Of a stretch of 64,000 bases of DNA, positions 46,701 through 54,505 are shown piece after piece. The DNA lies in the NCBI GenBank assembly GCA_023957125.1, contig JAMLHL010000001.1, positions 124,001 to 188,000 of the forward strand, read 5' to 3'. The translations under genes and the position numbers were made by a program. This DNA comes from Chitinophagaceae bacterium (GTDB lineage Bacteria > Bacteroidota > Bacteroidia > Chitinophagales > Chitinophagaceae). The notes beneath the pieces are model-generated. The model worked only from the letters and a program-made list of their open reading frames with translations, was not told the DNA's origin and made no database searches. Every line of letters starts with the position of its first letter. The first letter of the stretch is position 1.

Positions 46701-47151
46701 CTCCTTTTATCCTGGTTTCGCTCCAAACCAGTTTTTTCATACCATCACGAGGCTTAACCCAGGGTCCGCCGCTTTCACTCCATCCCGGTGAGCCGGCAAT
46801 GGCCATTTCCAGTTCCAATGAGTCCGCAAGCTTGGCAGTAAAACCGAAGGCATCTTTCCATTCGGGTGTCATATAGGTAAGCCGCCTCTCCACGATCTGA
46901 GGCGTCATCAGCGCCGCATCAAAATTTTGAAACCCGCCAATTCCGGAACGTTTCATCCATTTTAAATCTTTTGCAATCCCGTCTTTTGTGATATTACCAT
47001 TCATCCAGTGCCACCATACCCTGGGTTTGGCGGACTCGGGTGGCGCAACAAAATTGTTGTAAAGAGCATCACCCGTATCCTGATCTTTTTGTTGTGCAGA
47101 GGAAGAAAGAATTAATAGTGTTGCCGCAATAGTAACGATGAACCTTTTCAT
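43792..47151 (-). CDS. GH106-type glycoside hydrolase (alpha-L-rhamnosidase-like)
   Basis: 1119 residues with a signal peptide (FIVTIAATLLILSSSAQ). It starts like family 106 hydrolases (PRVWWHWMNGNITKDGIAKD, LKWMKRSGIGGFQNFDA) and continues through a large barrel and beta domains, ending in a galactose-binding-like domain with GDVKNIAEVFINGKSAGIVW and FKVDVTSLLKPGKN. GH106 members characterised in Bacteroidota release alpha-L-rhamnose from pectin or polysaccharide side chains. Length fits the family. It stands alone upstream of no SusC/D on its strand; the SusC/D pair lies 1.9 kb away on the other strand. Rhamnose as substrate is likely, not certain. Confidence 0.85.
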   Translation of the reverse strand: MKRFIVTIAATLLILSSSAQQKDQDTGDALYNNFVAPPESAKPRVWWHWMNGNITKDGIAKDLKWMKRSGIGGFQNFDAALMTPQIVERRLTYMTPEWKDAFGFTAKLADSLELEMAIAGSPGWSESGGPWVKPRDGMKKLVWSETRIKGGKSFSGQLIPPPTATGTFQNLPLTAQIGLSAPVAAPPEYYEDIAVIAYRLPDSDIPISILNPVVTSSGGHFTVEQLTDGDLATTNLLPSDTVKGFAWIQFAFNQPQTIKAVTMVGGGDKGPFGLFGDFSDTRSLEISRDGQHYNWVCYIPAGNVLQQTISIPPTTAKYFRVTVKNPPPPFSFISLHNNSQPQAPKGTEIAELVLHPASRIHHFEEKAAFATGANFYNEPTPATGDIIKEEEVIDITGKLSSSGIIQWDAPAGNWNIIRYGYSLTGKQNHPASAEATGLEVDKLDAAAVEAYFTNYLDQYKSATGNLMGNRGLQFMVTDSWEAGTQNWTHNLPAEFLKRRGYHLMQWLPVLTGKIVNSADASERFLWDFRKTLSELVVENHYDQLTGLLKERGMQRYSESHESGRALIGDGMEVKRKAAIPMSAMWTPGPIGGDGTGYKADIRESASVAHIYGQNLVAAESFTAIGTAGNAWSYSPEKLKPTADLELASGLNRFVIHTSVHQPVDDKIPGLGLGPFGQWFNRHETWAEQAKAWTGYLARSSYMLQQGKFVADIVYYYGEDNNITSLFGKKLPDIPEGYNYDFINTDALLNLISVKNGELITPGGMQYKLLVLDSNCTHLPLQVLQKLHDLVTSGAVIAGAKPITTTGLKDDKNTFNGLAGELWGEPNSSQKTGMGKVFATQDIQYVLSELDIEPDFEYEKSVPESQILFVHRKLPGLEFYWVNSRSDKERQTNLSFRVKGKAVEIWHPETGRREAVSYATENGRTKISLSLEPNDAIFVVFRRNTTELSVTIPPIKETVLAALDEPWKINFQKDRGAPASIMVNQLSSWTENPNNGVKYFSGTATYTRAINADDLWFKKDAGLWIDLGDVKNIAEVFINGKSAGIVWKKPFKVDVTSLLKPGKNKIEVKVTNLWVNRLIGDQQPGVDKKITYTTMPFYQADAPLLPSGLLGPVRILLQER

Positions 47152-47287
47152 TTGTAGCAGTTTAAAGATGATAATTGCGCCCGTTCAAAAGCGTGATTTA
47201 TGAGTAAATATAATCGTCCATATTGTAAATACTGTCATGGGCCATCATGCAGTAACTTTAACTGGCGCCAGTTTAATTAAAAAAATA

Positions 47288-47392
47288 GGCGCATTCCACA
47301 TTTTTGCGGGTAAGTGTAGAACGAACTCCCTATCCGTGGGTATCGCACCAACCGGTGTTATCGCAGGTGAAACGAAAACCCGGGATACATCC
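47288..47392. repeat. two-hairpin intergenic element, copy F (degenerate)
   Basis: About 105 bases with termini GGCGCATTCCACATTTTTGC and CGAAAACCCGGGATACATCC. The inner hairpins are worn (ATCGCACCAACCGGTG). It lies in the divergent 312-base gap between the GH106-type gene and the third Gfo/Idh gene (47152-47463), so promoters of both genes must be close to it. No clear promoter motif was identified. Confidence 0.6.
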
Positions 47393-47463
47393 AAAAATGA
47401 TTTAATCTTTATACTCTAATAAACTAAATTTATACCCTGTTATCATTTCAAAAGACCATCATT

Positions 47464-48594
47464 ATGGGCACTTCTTTTTTTGATCGTCGCCGGTTTTTAA
47501 CCCAATCTTCAAAAGCCGCTGCAGGTTTAGCTTTGTTTTCTTCTTTACCCCGGCAAACGGGCGCTGTTACAGGTCGCCAGGTGCGGATCAGGTTTTCGGT
47601 CATCAATATCAACCATTCTCATATCTACGGGATGGTAGATGCGGTAACCAGGGGTGGAGGTGAGTTGGTTTCTTTTTATGCAAAGGAGCCTGATCTTGCG
47701 TCTTCCTTTGCTAAGAGATACCCGCAGGTGAAAGCTGCCCGCGATCAAAAGGAGATCCTTGAAGACCATACGATCCAACTCATTTTAAGTTCCGGGATAC
47801 CGGTTGAACGCGCTCCACTGGGAATAGAAGTGATGCGCCACGGAAAGGATTACCTCGTAGATAAACCCGGCATCATTACGCTGAAGCAACTGGAGGAAGT
47901 GCGCCGCGTGCAGAGGGAGACGAAGAAAATGTACACCATCATGTACAGCGAGCGGTTAGAAAACCGGGCAACCGTCAAAGCCGGCAAACTCGTGAAGGCC
48001 GGAGCTATAGGAAATGTTATTCAAACCATTGGTATGGGACCGCACCGTATGGGCGCGTCTTCCCGGCCGCAGTGGTTTTTCGATAAAAAATATTATGGTG
48101 GCATCATTACCGATATCGGATCCCACCAGTTTGATCAGTTTTTATTTTTTACCGGTTCCACCAAAGCGGAGATTGTGGCTTCGCAGTCCGGAAATGTGCA
48201 TCATCCGCAATACCCGGAGTTTGAAGATTTTGGCGATGTCATGCTAAAAGGGAACAACGGTACAGGTTATATCCGGGTGGATTGGTTTACGCCCGGCGGG
48301 TTAGACTCCTGGGGCGACGGACGGCTCACTATTCTCGGTACGGATGGATATATCGAGATCCGGAAAAATATTGATATCGCAGGTCCCGCCGGCGGCAATC
48401 ACCTGTATCTCGTTGATCAGAAAGAAACACGGTTTATGGATTGCAGTAAAGAGCCGCTTCCCTTCGGCGAATTATTTGTAAACGATGTTGTCAACCGTAC
48501 GGATACCGCCATGACACAGGAACATTGTTTTCTGGCTACCGAACTGGCTTTGAAAGCCCAGAAGATGGCAAAGCCGTTGGATTACAAAAAATAG
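47464..48594 (+). CDS. exported Gfo/Idh/MocA-like protein with altered nucleotide-binding start
   Basis: 376 residues with a Tat-like leader (FFDRRRFLTQSSKAAAGL). The fold follows Gfo/Idh/MocA, but the first strand reads RFSVININHSHIYGMV where relatives have GxGxxG, and DKP replaces the EKP motif (LVDKPGIITL). Further family segments remain (GDVMLKGNNGTGYIRVDWFTPGG). It may bind cofactor differently or not act as a dehydrogenase. The gene is divergent from the GH106-type gene and upstream of SusC/D after 431 bases. Activity on a sugar is inferred from family and context. Confidence 0.85.
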   Translation: MGTSFFDRRRFLTQSSKAAAGLALFSSLPRQTGAVTGRQVRIRFSVININHSHIYGMVDAVTRGGGELVSFYAKEPDLASSFAKRYPQVKAARDQKEILEDHTIQLILSSGIPVERAPLGIEVMRHGKDYLVDKPGIITLKQLEEVRRVQRETKKMYTIMYSERLENRATVKAGKLVKAGAIGNVIQTIGMGPHRMGASSRPQWFFDKKYYGGIITDIGSHQFDQFLFFTGSTKAEIVASQSGNVHHPQYPEFEDFGDVMLKGNNGTGYIRVDWFTPGGLDSWGDGRLTILGTDGYIEIRKNIDIAGPAGGNHLYLVDQKETRFMDCSKEPLPFGELFVNDVVNRTDTAMTQEHCFLATELALKAQKMAKPLDYKK

Positions 48595-48863
48595 ATCACC
48601 TCTCCATTTTGTTTCACCGGGTTCCATCCGTAGTCAACGCAGTAAGCAGCCGCATACGAATACAGCACACTACAGGATGCAACATGGAAGTACGGCACGG
48701 TACGGGATGGTGCAGGACGGGAATACCAAAAATAGTTACCATATTTGATAGCTGTATTGAAAGTATTTATTTTATCACTCCAAAAACAATTGCAATGCCA
48801 AAACAAAGATCCCCGGTTGACAATTCAGACTTTTATTAGTTATTTCCTGAAACAGATAGCCCT

Positions 48864-48947
48864 GTTTTACATACCTGCCTGCAGGGTGTTGTAGTAAGAT
48901 GCTGCTCCGTGTTTTTACAAGAATCGTAAAAAGAGAGGTGTTTTACA
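48864..48947 (+). promoter_or_regulatory. repeated GTTTTACA words upstream of susC-like gene
   Basis: GTTTTACA occurs at 48864-48871 and 48940-48947, and GTTTTTACA at 48911-48919. The middle one is part of a short inverted repeat, TTTTTAC/GTAAAAA (48912-48932). They lie 79-162 bases before the SusC-like ATG, where an activator could bind. No adjacent regulator gene is present, and the words are AT-rich, so chance is possible. The rest of the 431-base gap 48595-49025 holds no recognised gene or terminator. Confidence 0.35.
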
Positions 48948-49025
48948 AACGGGATTCTATTGCCGTATATGAGCTGCCAATCAAATCAAGACAAGTTCCA
49001 GTTTACTTCACTTCAAAAAATTGCT

Positions 49026-52000
49026 ATGCAACAAAAAATGTGTTCTTACATCAAATGCTTTTCAACTTTGCTGGTGTTGACGCTGTTTTCACCGGGAGCG
49101 TTTTCACAACAGCGAATCGTTACGGGTATGGTAACGGATGCCGGTACGGCAACGGGTTTGCCGGGTGTAACCGTAGCCGTAAAGGGTACCACCACCAGTA
49201 CGCAAACCGGTGCAGATGGAAGATTTTCCATCAACGCAGGTACCGGGAAAACGCTTGTTTTTACTTTCGTTGGGTACGAAAGTAAAGAAGCCGATATCAG
49301 TAACACCCAAACCATAGCTATCAGTCTTACTGCCAGTGCCAGGGGTTTGGAAGAAGTGGTGGTGGTAGGCTATGGCAGCCAGACTAAAAGGAATGTTACC
49401 GGTGCGGTTCAGAATATAGACGCTAAAGAGATAAAAGATATTCCGGTTTCGCAAATGACGCAAAAGCTCCAGGGTAAATTAGCGGGGGTACAGATCAATC
49501 AAACAACGGGTAAGCCGGGTCAGGGAATGTCTGTAAGAGTACGGGGACAGCTTTCCGTTTCCGCAGGTAGCGATCCGCTGTATGTTGTTGATGGATTCCC
49601 GATCACGGGAAATATTTCCAATTTGAATCCTGATGAAATAGAAGACATATCTGTGTTGAAAGATGCTGCATCAACTTCATTGTATGGTTCAAGAGCCGCT
49701 AATGGTGTTGTACTTATTACAACCAAAAAAGGAGTCAAAGGAAAAACTTCTGTTGGATTAAATGTTTACACCGGTATCCAGGAAGTACCAAAGAAAGGAA
49801 GGATAAAAATGATGAACGCGGAAGAATTCGCTCAGTTTAAAAAAGAGTATTATGAAGATGCCGGGCAGGAAGTTCCTGTGGAGTTTCAGAATCCGGCAGA
49901 ATACAGGGATAAGAACAATGACTGGTACGATGCATTGCTCAGAAAAGCCCCTTTACAAAGCTATACGCTCTCCATCAATTCTAATACAGATAAACTGAGC
50001 ACTTCCATTGTTGCGGGTGTATTTAATCAACAGGGGGTTGTTTTAAATAATGAATACAAAAGATTTTCATTCAGGATGAATACAGAGTATGCCATAGCGG
50101 ATAATCTAAAAATAGGTTTTAACATAGCGCCATCTTATGTATTTGACAATACGCCAAGAACGGATGGCGACAGGGGAACCGGTATTTTATTCAACGCATT
50201 GCACACCTGGCCGGTTATGCCCATCCGTGATGCTAACGGAGAGTTGACTTTATATAATAATTTTCCTGGTAGCACGGGTAATATCTTTAATTATCCTAAC
50301 TGGGTAAGAGCCGCTGACGAACTCGTCAACGAAACAAGGTACAACTACCTCGTGGGTAATGCGTATGTGCAATACAATCCCATCGCGGGCTTAACATTGA
50401 AATCTACATTTAACGTAGAAAATTTTGCTGCTAAATTTTTCTTCTTTAATCCCTCTACGGCAACAAGCGCAATAAACGTACCTGTGCCTACAACGGCGGT
50501 CTCTATCAGGCAGAATTTTGAAGGGCGTTCTTTGTTAAACGAAAATCTTGCCACTTATAGCAAAAGCTTTGGGGAGCATAACTTTGAATTGTTAGCCGGG
50601 TTTACGAATCAAAAGTTTTACGCGGAGCAAACACGCATCCAGGCAGATACATATACCGATGACAGGCTCCCGACAATACAGGGTGCGATTAATATTAACA
50701 GGTCGGGATCAAATACCGCCAATCAATATAATGAATGGTCCCTTGTATCCTACCTTTCCCGGTTAACATACAACTTTAAAGGAAAGTATTTATTAACCGC
50801 CGCGATACGTAGCGATGGTTCGTCACGTTTTGGTAATGATAATAAATGGGGCACATTCCCGTCAGCATCCTTAGGATGGATAATGTCAGATGAGAATTTC
50901 TTCCAGAATATTAAAGCAATCAATTTTGCCAAATTTCGTGCAAGCTATGGGGTAATCGGTAATAATAATATCGGTAACTATACACAATATGCGTTGGTGA
51001 ATAATACCATTAATGCCGTATTTGGTTCTACGGTGGCCACGGGAGCAGCGGTTACATCTCTTGCTAATCCCAAACTTACCTGGGAAACCACGAAGCAGTT
51101 TGATATGGGCTTGGACCTGGGATTGTTTAATAACAGGATCCAGTTTACTTATGATTATTACCTGAAAAACACGACTAATCTTTTATATAGTGTTCAAATT
51201 GCGCAGGAATCCGGGTTTACCAATTACAATGATAATATCGGGCAGATAAGATTCTGGGGACATGAGTTTGCAATAAATACGATTAATATTGACGCAAGTA
51301 AATTCCGTTGGACAACCAATGCGAATATTTCTTTCAACCGAAACAAAGTTATTGCGCTCGCAGAAGGTCTTGACAGGGTTTATGGTACGTTTCATATTAC
51401 CCAGGTAGGCAAACCGTTTGGACAATTTTACGGTTTGATTGCCGACGGGGTTTATATGAATCAGCAGGATCTTGACAATTCTCCACAGGTGCCGGGACGA
51501 TCAAATGTAGGAACCATTAAGCTGTTGGACTTGAATAAAGACGGGATCATTACCTACGGAGGAGACAATGACGACCGTACCATTATAGGCAGTCCATTCC
51601 CCAAGTTCATTTACGGCATTACCAATACCATCCAGTATAACAAATTTGATTTTAGTATTGTAGGATCGGGTTCATACGGCAATAAACTGTTGATCCGTCA
51701 CTTATATAGTACCGCCAATCTCGATGGTGTTTTTAATATGGTGGAAGAAGCAAAATACCGTTTCAGGTCTCCTGAGAATCCAGGCAAAGGATTTTTTGGA
51801 ACAACTGTAGGTGGCGGTAACTATACCGGTGTAGAAAGGGATTGGATGAACAGCCGCTTTATTGATGGCGCTTCATTCTTTACCATCAAAAATATTACGC
51901 TCGGATATAGTATTGGAATAAAGAGCAAGGCAATTAAATCTGCAAGGGTATATGCTTCGGTTCAGCAAGCTTATGTATTTACGAACTACTGGGGTGGTCC

Positions 52001-52124
52001 TAATCCTGAAACAAGCGCACAGGGCGATGGTAATGGCGATGGAGGTAACCTGAGCCAGGGTATTGATCTTTCCAACTATCCCGTTCCACGTACATACACA
52101 TTGGGACTTAATATTAATTTCTAA
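49026..52124 (+). CDS. SusC/RagA-family TonB-linked outer membrane transporter
   Basis: 1032 residues from the ATG at 49026, which opens the signal peptide (MCSYIKCFSTLLVLTLFSPG); a further upstream start would add 22 odd residues. A carboxypeptidase-regulatory domain follows (ITGMVTDAGTATGLPGVTV-type segment), then a plug with the SusC signature SLYGSRAANGVVLITTKKG, and a large barrel ending in an aromatic residue (LGLNINF). It imports a glycan or other oligomer, with SusD as lid, using TonB energy. The SusD-like gene follows 44 bases later, so they form one transcription unit closed by a terminator at 53754. There is no sigma/anti-sigma pair. The ligand is unknown. Confidence 0.96.
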   Translation: MQQKMCSYIKCFSTLLVLTLFSPGAFSQQRIVTGMVTDAGTATGLPGVTVAVKGTTTSTQTGADGRFSINAGTGKTLVFTFVGYESKEADISNTQTIAISLTASARGLEEVVVVGYGSQTKRNVTGAVQNIDAKEIKDIPVSQMTQKLQGKLAGVQINQTTGKPGQGMSVRVRGQLSVSAGSDPLYVVDGFPITGNISNLNPDEIEDISVLKDAASTSLYGSRAANGVVLITTKKGVKGKTSVGLNVYTGIQEVPKKGRIKMMNAEEFAQFKKEYYEDAGQEVPVEFQNPAEYRDKNNDWYDALLRKAPLQSYTLSINSNTDKLSTSIVAGVFNQQGVVLNNEYKRFSFRMNTEYAIADNLKIGFNIAPSYVFDNTPRTDGDRGTGILFNALHTWPVMPIRDANGELTLYNNFPGSTGNIFNYPNWVRAADELVNETRYNYLVGNAYVQYNPIAGLTLKSTFNVENFAAKFFFFNPSTATSAINVPVPTTAVSIRQNFEGRSLLNENLATYSKSFGEHNFELLAGFTNQKFYAEQTRIQADTYTDDRLPTIQGAININRSGSNTANQYNEWSLVSYLSRLTYNFKGKYLLTAAIRSDGSSRFGNDNKWGTFPSASLGWIMSDENFFQNIKAINFAKFRASYGVIGNNNIGNYTQYALVNNTINAVFGSTVATGAAVTSLANPKLTWETTKQFDMGLDLGLFNNRIQFTYDYYLKNTTNLLYSVQIAQESGFTNYNDNIGQIRFWGHEFAINTINIDASKFRWTTNANISFNRNKVIALAEGLDRVYGTFHITQVGKPFGQFYGLIADGVYMNQQDLDNSPQVPGRSNVGTIKLLDLNKDGIITYGGDNDDRTIIGSPFPKFIYGITNTIQYNKFDFSIVGSGSYGNKLLIRHLYSTANLDGVFNMVEEAKYRFRSPENPGKGFFGTTVGGGNYTGVERDWMNSRFIDGASFFTIKNITLGYSIGIKSKAIKSARVYASVQQAYVFTNYWGGPNPETSAQGDGNGDGGNLSQGIDLSNYPVPRTYTLGLNINF

Positions 52125-52168
52125 GCGGATTGAGGTAAATGGTATTCTTTAAAATTAAACTAAGAGCA

Positions 52169-53692
52169 ATGAAATCGCAGATAGCAATATTGATATTTTC
52201 AGCAGTAATGTTTACCGGGTGTAAAAAGTTCCTGGATCTTAAGCCGGAAACCGCGCTCACGTCGGAAACATTCTTTAAAAATGAATCAGATTTTAAACAG
52301 GCGGTTAACGCGGCCTATGTACCTCTCCGGTCTATTTTTAACGACAGGTCGTGGGTGTTGGGTGAAATGCATTCTGATAATACTTATTATCCACGTAATA
52401 TTTTGTTCGGTGCTGTAGATGCTACAGAAAATGTGGCCGATTTTGCAATGCCGAATTCAGCCAGTTCAGTTTCGGGAATCACGCTTACGACCAATGGGCA
52501 TGTATTGAATCAATACAGGTTGGATTACCAGATCATAGCCCGTGCCAACCAGATACTGGCAACTATTGATGACGTGGATTTCGATGCTACATCAAAAGCT
52601 AATTTGAAGGGGCAGGCTTTATTCCTGAGAGCATTTGCATATTTTGAATTGGTACGGTATTTTGGTACAGTTCCTTTACATCTCACGGTTGTCGCAAACA
52701 GATTAGAGGCTGCAGCAGAATTGGCCAGTAAAGAACAATTATATGCGCAGGTGGAAACTGATGCAAAAGATGCTGCCGGTTTGTTATTATCAAAATCTTC
52801 ACAGGAGCCGGGCAGGGTAACAAAAGGTAGTGCCAAAATGTTGTTAGGCGATTTATACTTGTGGCAGAAAAAATATCCCGAAGCTGAAACAGTTTTAAAA
52901 GAGATTGTAACAAGCGGGGAGTATGATCTGATGCCGACGTATGAACAGGCTTTTTCCAATACTTCTGATAATAAGAATAATATTGAATCTGTATTTGAGA
53001 TACAATATATGGAGGGTTCGGCAGGATATAACGGAAGTTTCATCTACAACTTTTTACCGCGCCCCATGACAAAAGAGGAATTGGCACCCATCACCCAAAC
53101 TTCTAACCCGCAAGATCTTTCGGGAGAGGGGAATAATATCCCTACGCCCGATATTATAGCAGCTTACGAAACCGGAGACGAAAGGAAGGACGCTTCTATT
53201 GCTTATGTTACTTTGAGCCAGAGCCTGAGAGCAAATAAAGTATATCCTTATATAAAGAAATTTGCAAAGCCTCATGCGGTACATGGCAATACAGGTAATA
53301 ACTGGCCGGTATACAGGTATGCAGAAGTGTTGTTAGCGTTAGCAGAAGCCATTAACGAACAAAACAGACCAGGCGATGCCGATGATTATCTCAACGAGGT
53401 ACGGCACAGAGCAGGGCTACCAAACACAACCGCTACCTCGCAGACAGATATGCGGGAAGCGATCTTAAAAGAAAGAAGGGTAGAACTGGCATTTGAAAAC
53501 AAGCGGTGGTTTGATATTGTGAGAACCAACAGGATACAGGAGATAATTGTTCCATACGGCGAAAGGATTAAGGCTAACCCCAAGGATTATTATTTTCCGG
53601 ATGACGCCGTGCCGCCTAATAACGCGTTTACCGTGTTAGATCCATATTATGGATTGCCCGCAGACGAATCGTCATTGACACCTTATTTTTAA
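52169..53692 (+). CDS. RagB/SusD-family nutrient-binding lipoprotein
   Basis: 507 residues from the ATG at 52169, which opens a lipoprotein signal (IAILIFSAVMFTGCKK, Cys18); the ATG 30 bases upstream does not improve it. The SusD fold shows its N-terminal KKFLDLKPETALTSETFF, the TPR-like helices (ALFLRAFAYFELVRYFGTVPL) and the C-terminal RRVELAFENKRWFDIVRTNR. It caps the SusC-like barrel at the cell surface and binds the glycan. It is downstream of the SusC-like gene and followed by a strong terminator. No surface glycan-binding protein or hydrolase gene follows in the unit. Confidence 0.96.
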   Translation: MKSQIAILIFSAVMFTGCKKFLDLKPETALTSETFFKNESDFKQAVNAAYVPLRSIFNDRSWVLGEMHSDNTYYPRNILFGAVDATENVADFAMPNSASSVSGITLTTNGHVLNQYRLDYQIIARANQILATIDDVDFDATSKANLKGQALFLRAFAYFELVRYFGTVPLHLTVVANRLEAAAELASKEQLYAQVETDAKDAAGLLLSKSSQEPGRVTKGSAKMLLGDLYLWQKKYPEAETVLKEIVTSGEYDLMPTYEQAFSNTSDNKNNIESVFEIQYMEGSAGYNGSFIYNFLPRPMTKEELAPITQTSNPQDLSGEGNNIPTPDIIAAYETGDERKDASIAYVTLSQSLRANKVYPYIKKFAKPHAVHGNTGNNWPVYRYAEVLLALAEAINEQNRPGDADDYLNEVRHRAGLPNTTATSQTDMREAILKERRVELAFENKRWFDIVRTNRIQEIIVPYGERIKANPKDYYFPDDAVPPNNAFTVLDPYYGLPADESSLTPYF

Positions 53693-53753
53693 ACACTCAA
53701 TATATCCGACGCAGTCCATTGGAAATTAAATTTTGAGTTATAGTTGATTTTGA

Positions 53754-53791
53754 GCCCGGTGAAGATAACCGCTATCTCACCGGGCTTTTTT
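53754..53791 (+). terminator. intrinsic terminator of the SusC/D unit
   Basis: GCCCGGTGA (53754-53762) pairs with TCACCGGGC (53777-53785), with GATA/TATC extending the stem, and is followed by six T. It lies 61 bases past the SusD-like stop codon. Confidence 0.88.
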
Positions 53792-53795
53792 ATTT

Positions 53796-54475
53796 CATAA
53801 TACAGCCATTCTTTCGGGCGGAAACATGCAACGGATTTCAATCCGTTGGTATAATACACTACCGGGCCGATGGCTCTTGTCGTTCCAGGTTCCAGAACCG
53901 TAAGCCCGATCACATGTTCTTGCGTGGGATTTCAATCCCATGCGAAAAATTGAAATGCGACCACAACGAGCTGAAAGCGCTGTTGGAATTTTGTACCCGG
54001 AATCAACTGTTTTCCGCTGTTGTTACTTCTGTTGACAAAGAAATCAATGTACAATATAAAGGCGTTCAGCTCTGCTTTTGCCCGGCTTCGGTGTATGCGT
54101 TTGCGACAGGCGCCTATACGCTAAGCAGGTAATACAATAATGTATGTATCGTGCCTACGACACCCGGCGCCCTCCGGGTACTCTCGTCCCGGGAATAAAT
54201 TCCGTAGTTATAAAATACGGCCGGTTCTCCGGACTTTATAGATAGCGGTGCCATTTCGGACAGTTAAAAAGAGAGGCACAGCCTCGATTCCCGTGTTGTA
54301 ACAACGGACTTTGGTCCGGCAGATCAGGCAAAAGGTAAAACAGAGAGAGAGCCGTAGGCTCGGTTCGTGTCTGGAATGAGAGGTCTGGCTAAAGGTGTCA
54401 GTGTCGCGACTGCCCTAACAAATGGAAGGGGCATCCATGGCATAAAGAAAAATTTTCGGCTAAGAATATTATCTT
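53796..54475. repeat. cluster of short degenerate hairpins, no gene
   Basis: This stretch between the SusC/D terminator and the ABC transporter genes holds no convincing gene. It contains several hairpins of similar design: CAACGGATTTCAATCCGTTG (53829-53848), TGGGATTTCAATCCCA (53925-53940), GAGGCACAGCCTC (about 54273-54285) and GAGCCGTAGGCTC (about 54349-54361), plus CGGACTTTGGTCCG near 54305. Two of these are followed by related words (GATTCCCGTG, GGTTCGTGTC). The pattern resembles worn REP-like repeats associated with transposase-type elements. A 72-codon frame at 53914 runs through one hairpin and is not accepted as a gene. Confidence 0.6.
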
Positions 54476-54505
54476 GTGAAGCATAATCAAGCCATTTTTG
54501 CAACG

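Noticed and set aside
4241..47392. The repeated two-hairpin elements as a CRISPR array
   Set aside because: The copies are kilobases apart, vary in sequence and orientation, have no spacers and no cas genes nearby.
48582..48806. A 74-codon minus-strand frame in the gap before the SusC-like gene
   Set aside because: It overlaps the end of the Gfo/Idh gene and has no recognisable domain or start context.
53914..54132. A 72-codon frame between the SusD-like gene and the ABC operon
   Set aside because: It runs through a palindromic repeat and shows no known domain; it is more likely part of the degenerate hairpin region.
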